DNA of 64,000 nucleotides from Cymbidium sinense (Eukaryota; Streptophyta; Magnoliopsida; Asparagales; Orchidaceae), in the NCBI GenBank assembly GCA_021442155.1, contig CM038218.1, positions 59,362,268-59,426,267 on the forward strand. The letters are read 5' to 3'. Positions 12,871-27,266 of the stretch are shown one piece after another; positions within the stretch are counted from its first letter, which is position 1, and each line of letters begins with the position of its first letter. Made by a program: the position numbers and the translations under genes. The notes beneath the pieces were generated by a model, which made no database searches, had not been told where the DNA came from, and was given only the letters and a program-made list of their open reading frames with translations.

Positions 12871-13545
12871 TATAATTATTTATTCTTTTCAATCTTATTA
12901 ATTTGAATAATTAATTATTCATTTGTATTACAGATTTAGCAAAATTTACAAGTGAAACAAACTTTTGGGTTGGCTTATGATGTTGATTCCAATTTGGGTT
13001 ATAGACTTTCGATTTCAATGGTCTTCTTCATCTATTATTACTTTACTTATTCACTTGCTCAGTTTACTATTAGTTTATCTTTTGGTATCACTTACTAATG
13101 AGTGTGGACTAAAAGAGGACCAAAGTTGGGTAGAATATATAGGTTCTCAAATTAATTTTATCCAGAAAATTTAAGTTTAAGAATTAGGGCCAATCACTTT
13201 GTACTTCAACATCAATATAGTTTTCACATAACTTATGCCACAGTAAAACAAACACTCTCATATGTCTTAATAATATATGTAAAAGATGAATCTCTTTTAA
13301 TAAGAATGAGAAAATGAAACCAATGTTGGTTGGTAGAATAGGTATTTAGTTATCTATGGATATAGTAAGAAGTTGTGGGTTTATGTTTCAAAATCAAGGT
13401 TTAAAAAAGGAATAAAAAATCAAGATAATGTCCTCAATTGAATCAAATATACATTTCAAATTGCATCGAAGCATAAGTTTTAAATTTAAAAACTCAAAAA
13501 GGATTTATAAAATTATGAAAATACATAAAGTTCACCAATCAATCA

Positions 13546-13620
<75 letters not shown>

Positions 13621-14435
13621 AGCAAACAAAGTTCAAAAAAACTAAATAAAAGTTTTGAGTTAAGAAAATATAAAATTAGTAACCTATGATAGAATTAGAT
13701 TCAAAATTAAGTCTTTTATATCCTAAAATCAACACTATAATTACCATCATTACTACTTGAATCACTTGAAGAATCATCATGATATATAATAGCTCTATCA
13801 TCCTTCACATCACTCTCTTGTGAGTCACCCAATTCATCTTCTTCCTAATCTAACTCTACTATTTTTTCCATCAAGATTATTATAATACTCAGATTAAAAA
13901 ACAATCAATAATAATTTATACATATTTCATGATGATTATACTTATCTAACTTTCAACATTAAGCTTTATAAAACAATAAATCTCTTAGTCATGGGTCTCA
14001 CAAATGCATTTATTTATATATTAAAGGGCTGCAAAAGCTTATCATAGGTTTGTCATCAATTTTATATTGGAGGGGTAATCAAAAGAGTCGATGAAGGGTG
14101 ATGAACAAACATCGAAATCATTTGCAGCTGTGATTTCTGAATAAAGAGAGTAAAAGGGTTTCGGCTTTGCATGCGATGATCAGGTCAAAAAGATTAAAAT
14201 ACTTACAAACAGATTAAATAATGTTACATCTTTTTAAAAATAAAAAAAATTAAAATACTTACAAACAGATTAAATAAACAAAATTTTAAAATTAACATAA
14301 AAATAAAATTGATCCCAAATAGTTTCTAAATATCCGACTAAAATTTTATATTATATATAAATGAATATCTTATTTAGAGGGATGTGAGCTACTCTACAGA
14401 TGCAATTCATATTTATCCTCAGATTTATTTTAAAT

Positions 14436-14467
<32 letters not shown>

Positions 14468-17329
14468 TTATTTTCTAAAGGAGGGTTTTAGAGAATAATT
14501 ACAAATTTATAAATTATTTAAATATTCGGCTAAATTTATTGAACTTTTACCATATCATCGTTCAAATATCTATATCCTAACCTGCAAGTTGGTTAGACAA
14601 TGTCATTTTACGAAGTTCAAATCATTTTGACTTATTATTTAGCTTAAAAAAAGTATTTTATAATTTTCTTATATTATATATTAATATATATTATTATAAA
14701 TTAAAAATATAATATACGAGAAAATTTTAAATTAATATATTATTTTTCTAAAGATTAATAGTATAATGTTTGATTTAGGCACTGAGATTGTCTAAGAGTC
14801 TATTTTTGGTAGCTTTTTCATTACATTTTTGAAAGATTTTTATGTATATCATAATTCTTATGTATCCACATATCCTAAACTTTTATATTTATATATAATA
14901 TTTTTTCTAATATATGAAAAAATATATTTTATAATATATTTTATTTTTATTGGTTCTAACAAGTAATGGCCTAACCCTTCCAAGATTAAATCTTGCTGCC
15001 CCAAATATTAAATAGTTCCAAAATATGATCCATCGCCATGTTCTCTTTGTTCTCATTTGAATGGCTGAATTCTCTCAATTTTTGCTCATTTCACCAGTTG
15101 CAAGTAGTGGATTTCCTCAGTAGAAATTGGGTTAATAAAAATGGTATTATGATTAGATGGAAATTATAAAAATTTAACAAGAAAAAAATATTGGTGATAT
15201 GATCCTCGTTGCACATATGGCTAATTAAATCATAAAATGTACAAATTCATTAAAGAACTATTTAGTTGAAAAGAAATACAATGTAAAATGAATATAATAT
15301 ATTTTATTATTTTAAATTATTTAGTTGAAAATTATATAAATATAATATTTTTTATTCGGTAATGTATTTGGTGACGTAGATGACAATAGTGACGATAGTG
15401 GTGGTGATCGATCTGATGCGGTGACGATAGGCGGTAGCTGATAGCTCCTTGACGACGTTCCTCATTTTTTACACCAAATAGTATTTAGTTTGTAGTAGAC
15501 TGGCCAAGACAAAGATGAGTCTAACCACAAGAGAGAACTAAAAAATGAGAATAAAGGATTTCAATAAAATAGTATTATTAGCTTTGTGATGATTATGTCA
15601 TTCTTACTTATGAGCGTTGGCCTCATATTTATAGGTGAAGGCTAAGATATATGATAAAGAAAGTGCTAAATAATAGAATAAAAAAAGAAGGCATGAAGCA
15701 TGATTGTAACTTGATGATATAGTCAACCATGTGGTGCATGAATTAGATTTCTTCATGCTTCTATATATCAAAGTTGACTTATAATTGATGATTTGTTGAT
15801 TCATACTCTTATGATAATTTTATAATTTATTACACGATGAATATAAACATTCATTAGAGACATCTAAATATCTTTAGCTAAATGAATCTGTTGAGAAGTT
15901 CGATTTGAGAAATTTCTAAAACAAATTCAGTGGCTAAGTATTGATGATCGAATTAGAACAAGTAAAGATTTTAAGTAATTGTGAGCTTGTTGAGTTGGAT
16001 TTATGCTCTTATGGTGATCTATTTAGGAAAATTGCATATGTCTTAAAAAACAGTGGTGGAGTTGTTTTTAGATCACTAGAATATGACATGGTTTATACTT
16101 GTACATAAACTATGTACAACTATATATAAAATAATATTTCTTGAATCAGCCACATCTTTAACCACGAGGAGTAAGTCAAAGAAAAAAAAAGATGATAACT
16201 AATGTATATCATATAGTGAAGAGCAATTTTTATTAATTACTTGATCCTCTTTATTTAGCAAAATATTTTTTTATTTAGTTTTAAATAAAATATAATTGTG
16301 TAGTATGATCTAGTACATACAATGAGTGATCAATTAAGACCATTTTTTTAAATAACAAAATTCTAAATTTATTTTTTTGCATAATTCAATTGTTATTGTG
16401 TTAGTTATTTATGCATCTTCTACACCTATCATACAAAAAAGTACATGAAAATTACAAGTTTGAAAATTTTGATGCATCTGTCTTAAAACCTATTGACTAG
16501 CTTGAATTTTGGGCTTCCTTTGAGTCTTATAGCTTGTGTTGACAATCTTTGATATTTAGAATTATCTTCTAATACTATCCATTTAGCAGTTGTTTTTAGA
16601 TCACTAGAATATGACTTATTCATTATACTGGAAAAATTCAGCGTTTAAGAATACACACACAAATGAATATATATGCAGATGCCATGAGAGAATGCAGGTA
16701 TATCAAATGGAATCCACTGAGGATGGAAATCTTAATGAGGAATGAAAGCTTTCTAGATAAATTTTGATAGAATTTGTCCAGCAACCTTGAATAATAAATG
16801 AATAGAAAATCTTCTAAAGATGAACAATGAGTAGTTGGTAATGCATGTTTTTAATTACTAGATTTATTATGTGTTAGAAAATTCATATTAATAAAGTAAA
16901 AATTATATTAATTTTGCATGAAAATTTAGAGAAGTTACACAATTCTACTTTTCAAATTTTAGCTATATAACATCTTAGTTTTATATAAATATTCAACATG
17001 TATACACATTGATAAGAGTTGTAAGGGATATAATAATTTTTACATGAAATATTAAAAAAGTGGGAAAAATTATATGGCATAGATTTGTTGAAATAATTTC
17101 TTTAATGTATATTAGTGGTTATAAATGATATTTTTTATAATATATACCAAACATATATTATAAAGAATGTATTTTTTAATGCTAGTAATGATGTGAGTTT
17201 GTGGCATGCATTGATCCGATAAGTAATGGTCTATATCAACAATACCCATTGACCGTACAGGCAATGGTGCTTGTTAATGGCATACATCGACTATATAATT
17301 GATGTCATGCATCAATGTCATTAGCAATG
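12871..17329. other. AT-rich intergenic stretch without a recognisable gene
   Basis: It holds a (TA)n tract at 13553-13617, a partial M1 MITE-like end near 14826-14950, and a 25-30-bp direct repeat (TTTTTAGATCACTAGAATATG) near 16064 and 16594. Near 17190-17330 there is a cluster of short ATGCAT(C/T)GA / GATGTCA phrases. No reading frame has a recognisable domain. Confidence 0.7.
13553..13617. repeat. (TA)n microsatellite
   Basis: About 32 TA units following CTCTCTCTCA. Confidence 0.97.
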
Positions 17330-19377
<2,048 letters not shown>

Positions 19378-20212
19378 TGATATAACGAAAATTCCTCTAG
19401 TCGAAATCTTGATCCTTGATAAAACAATGGTCAGTGAAAGCGGTGAGATCAAGCACTTAAAATATCATTGAAAACTTTGAGACATCAGTTAAATTCCAAA
19501 AAGCTCTCCAATATGGAGTGTTTATAGTCAAATCGAGCGTCTCGACGAGCCGGTTCCAACAAGCCAAAGATCTTACAATTCTGACTTCATTTGAGAATTC
19601 AAATACACAAAATACATCATATGATCGAAATCATCATGAGCGTCCGGAGTGGTTAGGATTTTGCATATATTTCTGAGACACCTCCTACAATCTATAAATA
19701 GCCCTCATTACATATGAGGGGAGGCCAAGCAAGAGATGAGAGAGCTCTAAAGATCCTCCAAGCACAATCGTCGCCACTGGCGTCGTCAACCAGGCCGCCA
19801 TCGCCGCCGCCATTGATCCTTGCCATCGTCTCTGTGGTCTCCATCATGAGGACTTACCGTGATTGTTCCCCGCATTTACGCGATGATTGTTCCCGCATTT
19901 ACGCAGTTTTCATTTCTGCGGTGATTGCTCCGCAGTTCACCATCATCTGCTACTACTAACTAACTACAACGATCGTTGTCACATAGTTGTTGTTCCTCTC
20001 ATATGCAATTGTAATCCCGATTGGGAAGATCTTGTACTCAAACATACATAATGGAAGCTTTTTTGTTAGCCCGTGGTTTTGCCCTCTTTTCGAGATTTTT
20101 CACATAAAAATTCTGGAGTTTTATTGTTCACTCTTTAAATACATGTATGTGTGTTGTATTTCACAATAAAGCTAATAATCTTTACTCTCTATGCTGGTTT
20201 TAAAGCATAACA
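19378..20212 (+). mobile_element. Solo LTR (family B), forward
   Basis: It starts TGATATAACG..CTAGTCGAAATCTTGATCC and ends GCTGGTTTTAAAGCATAACA, the same ends as the LTRs at 29169 and 34105. It contains the promoter-like CTATAAATAG (about 19692) followed by AGAGAGCTCTAAAGATC, and the GTAATCCCGATTGGGAAGATCTTGTACTC region. There is no internal region on either side. The left flank AATTT and right flank (A)ATTTT agree except for a one-base offset, suggesting a target duplication and loss of the body by LTR-LTR recombination. Confidence 0.8.
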
Positions 20213-20801
20213 ATTTTAATGAATTTTCCTCTACAATAACTTTTTTGACTTGATGAATTTTTCTCCTTAATAATTTGTTTGGCTTAAGTATTGATTTGGC
20301 CTCCTCTTAATTCTAACTTCATCAATTATAATCATTTTTTTCATTGAATTTGAACTACAAAATAAAAAAAATAAAACATTAAAAATGTATTTTGTATTTC
20401 TTTCTCAACCAACCAAACAGAGTGATATTATTTTCCACTTAAAAAGAAATTGCATTCCTCCTTAGTTACTTAAATAAATTTTAATTTTATTTCAATAATT
20501 TTGTGAAATTATTTTAAACTTTTTGTGTAATTTGATTGTTGTATGGCTATATTAATTTGTTCATTTTTTATGCATTTAAAAAATAAAGAAACAGACAAAT
20601 TATGCCATGAACAATATACCCCACAAAAATAATACTAAAGTAGTTTTTCCTTTTCTTTTGAAAACACTTTCATCCGCACATTCAATAATACAATACATAA
20701 TAAAAACGAAGAAAAAAAATATCAACATAACTTCATTAAAGAACACATTTCATTATCACGTATTTTTAAAAAATATTATTCCATCTTATTTTCTCAACAT
20801 A
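20213..20801. other. AT-rich spacer
   Basis: No gene, repeat or signal was recognised between the solo LTR and the MULE. Confidence 0.6.
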
Positions 20802-20810
20802 TATTTCTTT

Positions 20811-23800
20811 GGCAATTTTTTTAAATTAAGTATGATTAGTATATTAATTAGTTAATTAAGTATCAATAAAAAAATTTAAGAATAGGTATAGTCGCCCAAT
20901 TAATGGGCGACCACTGCCTCGACGAGTGTATGTGCTAAGTCTCGAGCGGTCCCAACATATAGGCCCGATCGGCCATAATACCTCGGTTTGTTTCGACTTG
21001 GAGTGATATTCCGCTCGATTCTGCCGCGATTCCTCCGCACTCTCGAGCTCGAGCGCGCAACATCCCCGTCCGACCACCGTTCTCGCAACATCAGAGCTTC
21101 CCGACACCCGTCGGCGTATCTCCAACCCTTGCATTGTGTCGTCTCCCTCGGGTATTCGAAATAAACTTATTTTTCTTGCTGACAGTCGTGTTTACGGCGT
21201 TTGACACTTTCCTCTCTCATATAACAGGGTTTGGAAGCCATTATTAGTTTCCGGCGGCTCCATTTTCTTTGGGGAAGTTTCCTGTGACGGATTCTACTTG
21301 TTTTTGCGCACATCCCCGTCGTTATTTGTAAACTCACGGTAAATCCCTATTTCTGTCAATTTATAAAGAAATAGAGTATGCATGGTAGGAATTTGAGTAG
21401 TATTTTTAGACTTTTGTTTGTGATTTGAGTTGTATGTTTGTGGCGTTGTGATTGGTGTTAAGTAGCTATATAATTTGTTTGGCAAGAATGAAAGAATTTG
21501 TTTTGATCCTTTTCTATGGAAGCGGCCAAGTATCGATGAAACGATTCGGTCAAGTTACGTGGGAGGTATCGTCCATTAAGGTTACGCATCACGACACACT
21601 GGAATTGAAGCAACGAATTATGAGAATCTTGCACATTGATCAAGAGCGTCACACAGTCACTCTAACAAGTCGTTATCCAGTGAGTGGCAGATTTATAGCG
21701 TCTATAATATCTAATAATGACGTTTGTGAAGTTACACTTGACGAAGCTTCCCGTCAGATGTTGGTGTTGTATGTCGAAGTGGAAGATGTTAATATTGCAT
21801 CCACACCAGCTGATCTGGTAGTAAGGTCAGTAGATATACCGCTAACGCATACACAAGATTTCATCGCACAAGCACCTCGGGGATACAACGCAGCTTTGAT
21901 GAGTTGATTCTCAGGTAGTATATGGTCAACATTTATCTGATTATACTTGTAATAATTAATATGATAATTTATTGCTCAACTTATAAGTTATGTGGCGGCG
22001 ATGTTATTATCGTTCGTATATGATATATGCCTGTCTTTGTCGAAGATGAATATCGGTATGAGTAGTGGCTCAAGTGAGAGCGGGGATATTAGTGATGATG
22101 GATTGACGGGTTAAAGCTCTTGTGCTTGGGAATATAGATAGTCATAATCGGTGAAAAATCACTCATTTCACAATATGATAGTGAGAGTCATATGTTGTCC
22201 AAAGCAATGGGATGTGTCAAACTATGAGAGAGTGGGACAATGATATTTACTTTGGATGACCCATCTAAAGCGCCTCTAACAGATGAAATTGAAATTCCAA
22301 ATGACCTTGTTGAAGGTATGTGTTTCGCAAGTAAATGGAATCTGCAAGTTGTTGTTGTTGGGTGGTGCATAGTAAATAATGTTCAATTTCAAACGATTAC
22401 CTCGGAAGAACTACGGTTATATGTATGTATACAACTACGATAGTGACCTTGTAAGTGGTGTTTGCATTGTAGTAGCAGCAGCAAATGCTTAGAGTGCTTG
22501 GAGAATATCAAGAGTTGGTGAAAACCATAGATGTGTCAATGCAGTAAGTGCAGCCGGTCATCGGTAGTGTAGTTCAAAATTTATGGCGTACTTCATCATA
22601 CCTGTGATCAGGCATGAGATTGATTTGAAGCCTAGAGAGATTATAGGTAGAATGGAGTCTAAATTCAATGTTAAAGTTTCGTATATGAAAGCTTGGGATG
22701 CAAGGCGTAAGGCAATAAAAGTAATATTCGGCAACTAGGAAGAGTCCTATGGGACTCTCATTCTTATATGATTGTAGTACTTTGCGTGCAGTCTAGAATT
22801 CAATCTACCACTATACAATATTTCCAGAGACTTTTTTGGGCCTTTGGACCTTGATAATGAGATGGAAGGTCGACCGGTGTTGAGCTTAGGCACTTTTTTG
22901 TTCAAGTATCACATTATTAACTAGATCGCGATAATAATGGGTTATTTCGTTAACTTTTGCTATTGTGTCAGGGTTGATTCGTGATTGTGGTTCTTGATGT
23001 GCTTGAATGATATGTTGCCCATAGTGCAGAAGATTTGTGCATAATATTTGATAAACATGCTCGTCATTACGTGGATGCAAAGAGATTTTTCCATAGGCTC
23101 CAGGCATTGTTTGCGTCATTTGCGGAAAATTTTAAAAAGGTGTCGCACAGGTTGGGGATTGGTGATGTTGAATTTCTATGCCAAAAAATATATGACAAGT
23201 AATACTGATGATATTCGTCAGTTCAACCGTTTAATGTTAGATATTAAAAATGTTAAAGAAGAAGCATATAATTGGCTTCTAGAGCGAGACCTTGTTAAAT
23301 GATCCCTTGTGCAAGATGGTGGTATGCGTTATGGGACAATGGTATCGAGTAATGGTTATTCGAAACTTTTAATCGCTATCTATTACAATTTAGTAGCCTT
23401 TATCCTTGTTCAGCAAGATGTGTCACTTGTCTATTTGTACTCAAAGGATATACACACTGTATGTCTTGAAAAGGGAGGCTAGGCATTTCCCGAACACTAA
23501 AATATCAACGTGAGATGTAGGTTTTGGATGGTCAGCAGATCATTGGGTGGTGGGTACGATTTAGATGGTTGAACCATCTCACGTGAGTGTCACAATACTA
23601 CACTCTACAGCTGTATAAGCTGACACACATAAATGAATTCCATACACTACCAGATCGTTCTGATTGGCCATCTCTTAGTGTAGAGCATGGATTAGTCGCG
23701 TTGCATCCACCTAACTTTCGTAGAAGGTCAGGCCGACCTCGTATGAATAGATTCAAAAACACAATGGATGAAAATGTAGGTAGCGATGAGAACCGTAGCA

Positions 23801-24522
23801 TATGCAAAATAGTCCTGAGGTCATCTCATAATATTAACATTACCGGTACATTTTACTTATAGGGTTAGATTTTACACATAGGATAATGCTTTTCTTTCTC
23901 TTTCCGGTTGTATCTTCTACTTAGATTTTACAATATTAACTATTATATTTGCTTCTTTTTTCCGATGCGATGGCGGAGGAGCACTATGTACATCCATGCA
24001 CGGCCAAATTAGAGTAGTGCGATTCCAGCAGAGGGGTTAGATGTTTAGAGATATACTTTGTGTCGTCTACATTATCTTTATTCAAACTTGAGAGTCATGT
24101 ACAGCGTTAAATTTGGTTATGTCATAATTAAACTTATATATTACCAACTTGATGCGATCGAACCATTTCAAGTTTAAAGCACTTTTTTTCTTTGTTTTTT
24201 AAAGTAGGTTTATTACTCTCTACTTTTTAGAAGAACAAAAATTGAAGAAAAAGTATAAAGTTTTAGTTATTAAGATTTGTTTGATGAGTGAAACTCTATG
24301 TATCGTGAAAATCGATTCTCTCTTCATAGCGTGATTGTATACTCATCTCGCAAATCACAAAAAAAATTAACTCTCGTCATAAATTAGATTGGCGAGCGAA
24401 GCCACGATCGCCATGTCAGTCGGTGTGGTATCTTTAATTGGCTATAAATATTCTTAATTTTTTTTATTGATACTTAATTAACTAATTAATATACTAACTA
24501 TACTTAATTTTAAAAAATTGCC
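20811..24522 (+). mobile_element. MULE (Mutator-like element), 3.7 kb, with terminal inverted repeats
   Basis: The termini are long inverted repeats of about 75 bp (20811-20886 and 24448-24522), both starting GGCAATTTTTT and sharing TAGTATATTAATTAGTTAAT. A perfect 9-bp target duplication TATTTCTTT lies at 20802-20810 and 24523-24531, the length typical of Mutator elements. A broken MuDR-type transposase lies inside. The element lies in the 5' flank of the cellulose synthase-like gene, about 30 bp from its TATA-like box. The matching ends suggest a fairly recent insertion relative to the decay of its coding region. Confidence 0.95.
21452..23850 (+). pseudogene. MULE transposase pseudogene, catalytic core deleted
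   Basis: The 151-codon frame at 21452-21907 looks like the N-terminal region of plant MULE transposases. It is followed by the MuDR N-terminal domain (VEGMCFASKWNLQ near 22305) and by the zinc-binding-type segment MESKFNVKVSYMKAWDARRK (near 22653-22712), then EESYGTL. WAFGPL..RPVLSLGTF (about 22830-22900) is where the DGTHLYGKYKG-type catalytic stretch should begin, but the sequence jumps within about 150 bp to ARHYVDAKRFFHRLQ (about 23062). The DDE residues are therefore mostly missing. The region after the core follows (EEAYNWLLERD, DGGMRYGTMVSSNGYSK, near 23260-23360), and a C-terminal RRRSGRPRMNRF tail lies near 23720. Internal stops and frameshifts are common. Confidence 0.85.
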
Positions 24523-24560
24523 TATTTCTTTTTTTTTTTCCCAATTTCAGGAATATATTC

Positions 24561-24570
24561 TATAAATATA
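24561..24570 (+). promoter_or_regulatory. TATA-like box of the Csl gene
   Basis: TATAAATATA lies 52 bp before the likely start codon at 24622, a plausible core promoter spacing for a plant gene. Only 29 bp separate it from the target duplication of the MULE, so upstream promoter sequence has been moved 3.7 kb away. Confidence 0.45.
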
Positions 24571-24621
24571 GCATCAGAATGAACTTCTTCGATACAAATT
24601 TAGCTGGTTCTCCACTCAGCA

Positions 24622-24883
24622 ATGGCGGAAACCAATATTTCATTGCCTCTCAAAGAGAGAATTACTACGAGGAACAACGCGAAGAGGCTCGCCGAGCTCC
24701 TTATCCCTCCTCCTCTCTCGCTCCTCTCTCGTACCGCCTCTCCTCTCTCCTTGCAGCCCACAGCTTGGTCTCCCTCATAGCCTTCTTCTGTGAAGCCTGG
24801 TTCACCTTTGTCTGGCTTCTCTACCTCAACGCCAAATGGACCCCGGCGATCTACAAAACAAATCCCGATCACCTCCTCAAACA
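24622..24883 (+). other. Csl exon 1
   Basis: It begins ATGGCGGAAACC and encodes MAETNISLPLKERITTRNNA, the usual CslB/H opening. A frameshift near 24725 moves the reading into the frame of LSYRLSSLLAAHSLVSL and CEAWFTFVWLLYLNAKW. The exon ends ..CTCAAACA before GTAAGC. Joining it to 25934 gives [16 protein letters not shown] in frame. Confidence 0.85.
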
Positions 24884-25933
24884 GTAAGCAAAAAAATTCT
24901 CAGATTATTAGCTCTACTGTGATCAGTTAAATTATATATTTGACGTAAATAAATTGTAATTATTATTAACCACTATTTATTTTTCCTCTTCCATTTGCTT
25001 CTCATCGTTTTTTTTTCAAAATTATCTCTTTATGATTTTATTTTCTGGATGCCTATATTTCTAGAAGGTTACCTATGATTTTCTAACGAGTCATATTTTT
25101 CTAGTGAAAAATATATATTAAATAATTTTTTTGGGAGATATGTTTTGAATTTTTATTGCAAAAATAAGCAGAGGTATATTAATATATACTTGCTTTGTTC
25201 AAAAACATACTAGAATTTTAGGAGAGCACATGATCCTAAATATCACTGTAAAATACAAAAAATTAATATATGCAGAGTTCATATGTAGCATTATGTTCAA
25301 ACTTCAATAATATTGTGCTGTGTCAAGTACACAGTATGTGTATATAATACACAGTATATTTATCTATCTAGATTAGTATATAATACGTAATATGTGTATA
25401 CAATACAAATTATATATACATGTTATATACTTATCACGTAGTCTGTCTTATTGAGTCAATATAGAATTTTATTACTTTAATAATTTCTCCAAAAATACAA
25501 CCTTACATGTATCAAATAATGAAAGGTCAAATTTGTCAAAAATTATATATGGAGTGTATCCCTTACTAATTAAGTTTTCCAAAATATTTCATTCTAGAAA
25601 GATGTCCAATTAAAATTAGCTTCCAATTTATGACCAAAAAAAAAAAAAAACATCAGGATAAGACAAATTTAGTTACATGTATTATTGATTTCATGCTTCA
25701 CATGCTAAGCAAATAATTTATATTTGTGAATATTTAACACATTAGCTATAAATTTTAATTAAATTTATCTTTTAAATTTATTTATAGTGCTTAGTAATTT
25801 AGCTTTATTCAAGAGAATAATAATATTATTATATATTAGTATTTATCCCATGTTGATATAAAATATTTCAAAATATCCCAACAATTTTTTTTATAAAAAT
25901 GTAAAAACTAATTGTATAATATTGAATATGCAG

Positions 25934-26243
25934 ATTTGATAAGGATGAACTTCCGACCCTTGATGTATTTGTTACGACGGCTGACCCTCAGTTAGAACCA
26001 CCAATCATTACACTGAATACAGTTTTATCGCTACTAGCGGTCGATTATCCGAGCCGTCTTGCGCATTGCGTGATCGATGATGGCTCACCGTCAAACTACT
26101 CTTCTTCTTAGAAGCTTTTGCAGCCCATTGGATTCCTTTTGTATGAAATATAATGTCAAAATTGCACCATTTATGTATTTCTCTCATGACCCAATCTCAT
26201 CAAGTGAATCTTGACTTTTCTCGAAGATTGGAAGGTCATTAAG
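25934..26243 (+). other. Csl exon 2 (frameshifted)
   Basis: It follows ATATGCAG and ends GTCATTAAG before GTAAAC. It encodes [20 protein letters not shown], then [20 protein letters not shown], which holds the first conserved Asp pair. A stop follows SNYSSS. Beyond it the family sequence continues in other frames as EAFAAHWIPF, MKYNVKIAPFMYFSHDPISS and EDWKVIK, so at least three single-base losses or gains lie within about 130 bp. Confidence 0.88.
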
Positions 26244-26789
26244 GTAAACCTTATTTCTTAAATTATATATTTTAGATTAAGGAGTTAATACTCATCCAAC
26301 TTAAAATGTAGTTTATAAGGCTATTTAAGCTGCTGCATTTAGAGTGTAAAGTAAAAATCTTTGGAAATTTAACTTTTGAGTATTTGATAAAACAAAGTAA
26401 AATTTATTTATAGTTTATTTGAAATGCATTAGAATGATCATTTTAGTCCGATTTGGATAAAGTAAATACATTGATAAGTGTAAAGTGTTTTTATTTGTTG
26501 CCTTTCTCTTGGCATTTCGTCGTTTATGCCTCCATGCCGTAATCTCAAAATACTTTCATTACATTTATTTTACTAAAAAAAATCATTTTTCAACCAAATA
26601 AATTAAAATAATTTAAATATATTGATTCTTTTTTACGCATTTTTTGTTTTTCTTTTGGGAACCAAATATTATATTATGTTTACATTTATGTATGTAATTG
26701 AAGATGTCACCGAATGTTAATCATAATTTAAAAATATGACAGAAATAAATTGTATAAATAAATTTAAATTCTAACAATGAAAATACTAT

Positions 26790-26811
26790 ATATATATATA
26801 TATATATATAA
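26790..26811. repeat. (TA)n microsatellite
   Basis: About 11 TA units in Csl intron 2, roughly 40 bp before the acceptor of exon 3. Confidence 0.95.
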
Positions 26812-26853
26812 TTTATGCATAGAAAAACATATATAATTTGTTTAATATTGTAG

Positions 26854-26976
26854 AAGGAGTATCAAGAGCTTTGCCAAAGGATAGAAGATGCGGAGAGAAG
26901 CCATTTCCGGCCTCTTGAAAGAGACGATTTTGCTGAGTTCTCTATTGAGAGAGGAAACCATGAAAGCATAGTGAAG
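26854..26976 (+). other. Csl exon 3
   Basis: It is flanked by TTGTAG and GTAATT and encodes KEYQELCQRIEDAERSHF..FSIERGNHESIVK in one frame. It is an intact exon of 41 codons. Confidence 0.9.
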
Positions 26977-27152
26977 GTAATTAACTAATCTTTAAACATT
27001 TTCTCTATTCTCTCTTGAATTTCACTATCTATATTTTCTTTAAAAAAATTACTTGTTATTTAAATTATTTATTATTTAGTTTTTTTTATTTCCATATTTG
27101 ATATTTAATTACAGAAGTCTTTAATTTTTTTTATTTTTTATTTATTTTTAAG

Positions 27153-27266
27153 ATATTATGTGAGAACAAAGATGGGAAGGGTGGAATCCCACATTTGATA
27201 TACGTCTCGAGAGAGAAGAGGCCAAAACATCCACATCACTTCAAGGCTGGAGCCATGAATGTTCTG
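27153..27266 (+). other. Csl exon 4
   Basis: It is flanked by TTTTAAG and GTAAGC and encodes ILCENKDGKGGIPHLIYVSR then EKRPKHPHHFKAGAMNVL. It is intact, with 38 codons. The conserved KAGAMNVL runs on to exon 5, 8.6 kb downstream. Confidence 0.92.

Noticed and set aside
24579..24887. Open frame from ATG 24579 as the start of the Csl protein
   Set aside because: Its first ~45 residues are unlike the family, while ATG 24622 in the next frame gives MAETNISLPLKER, the normal opening; a frameshift near 24725 joins the two.
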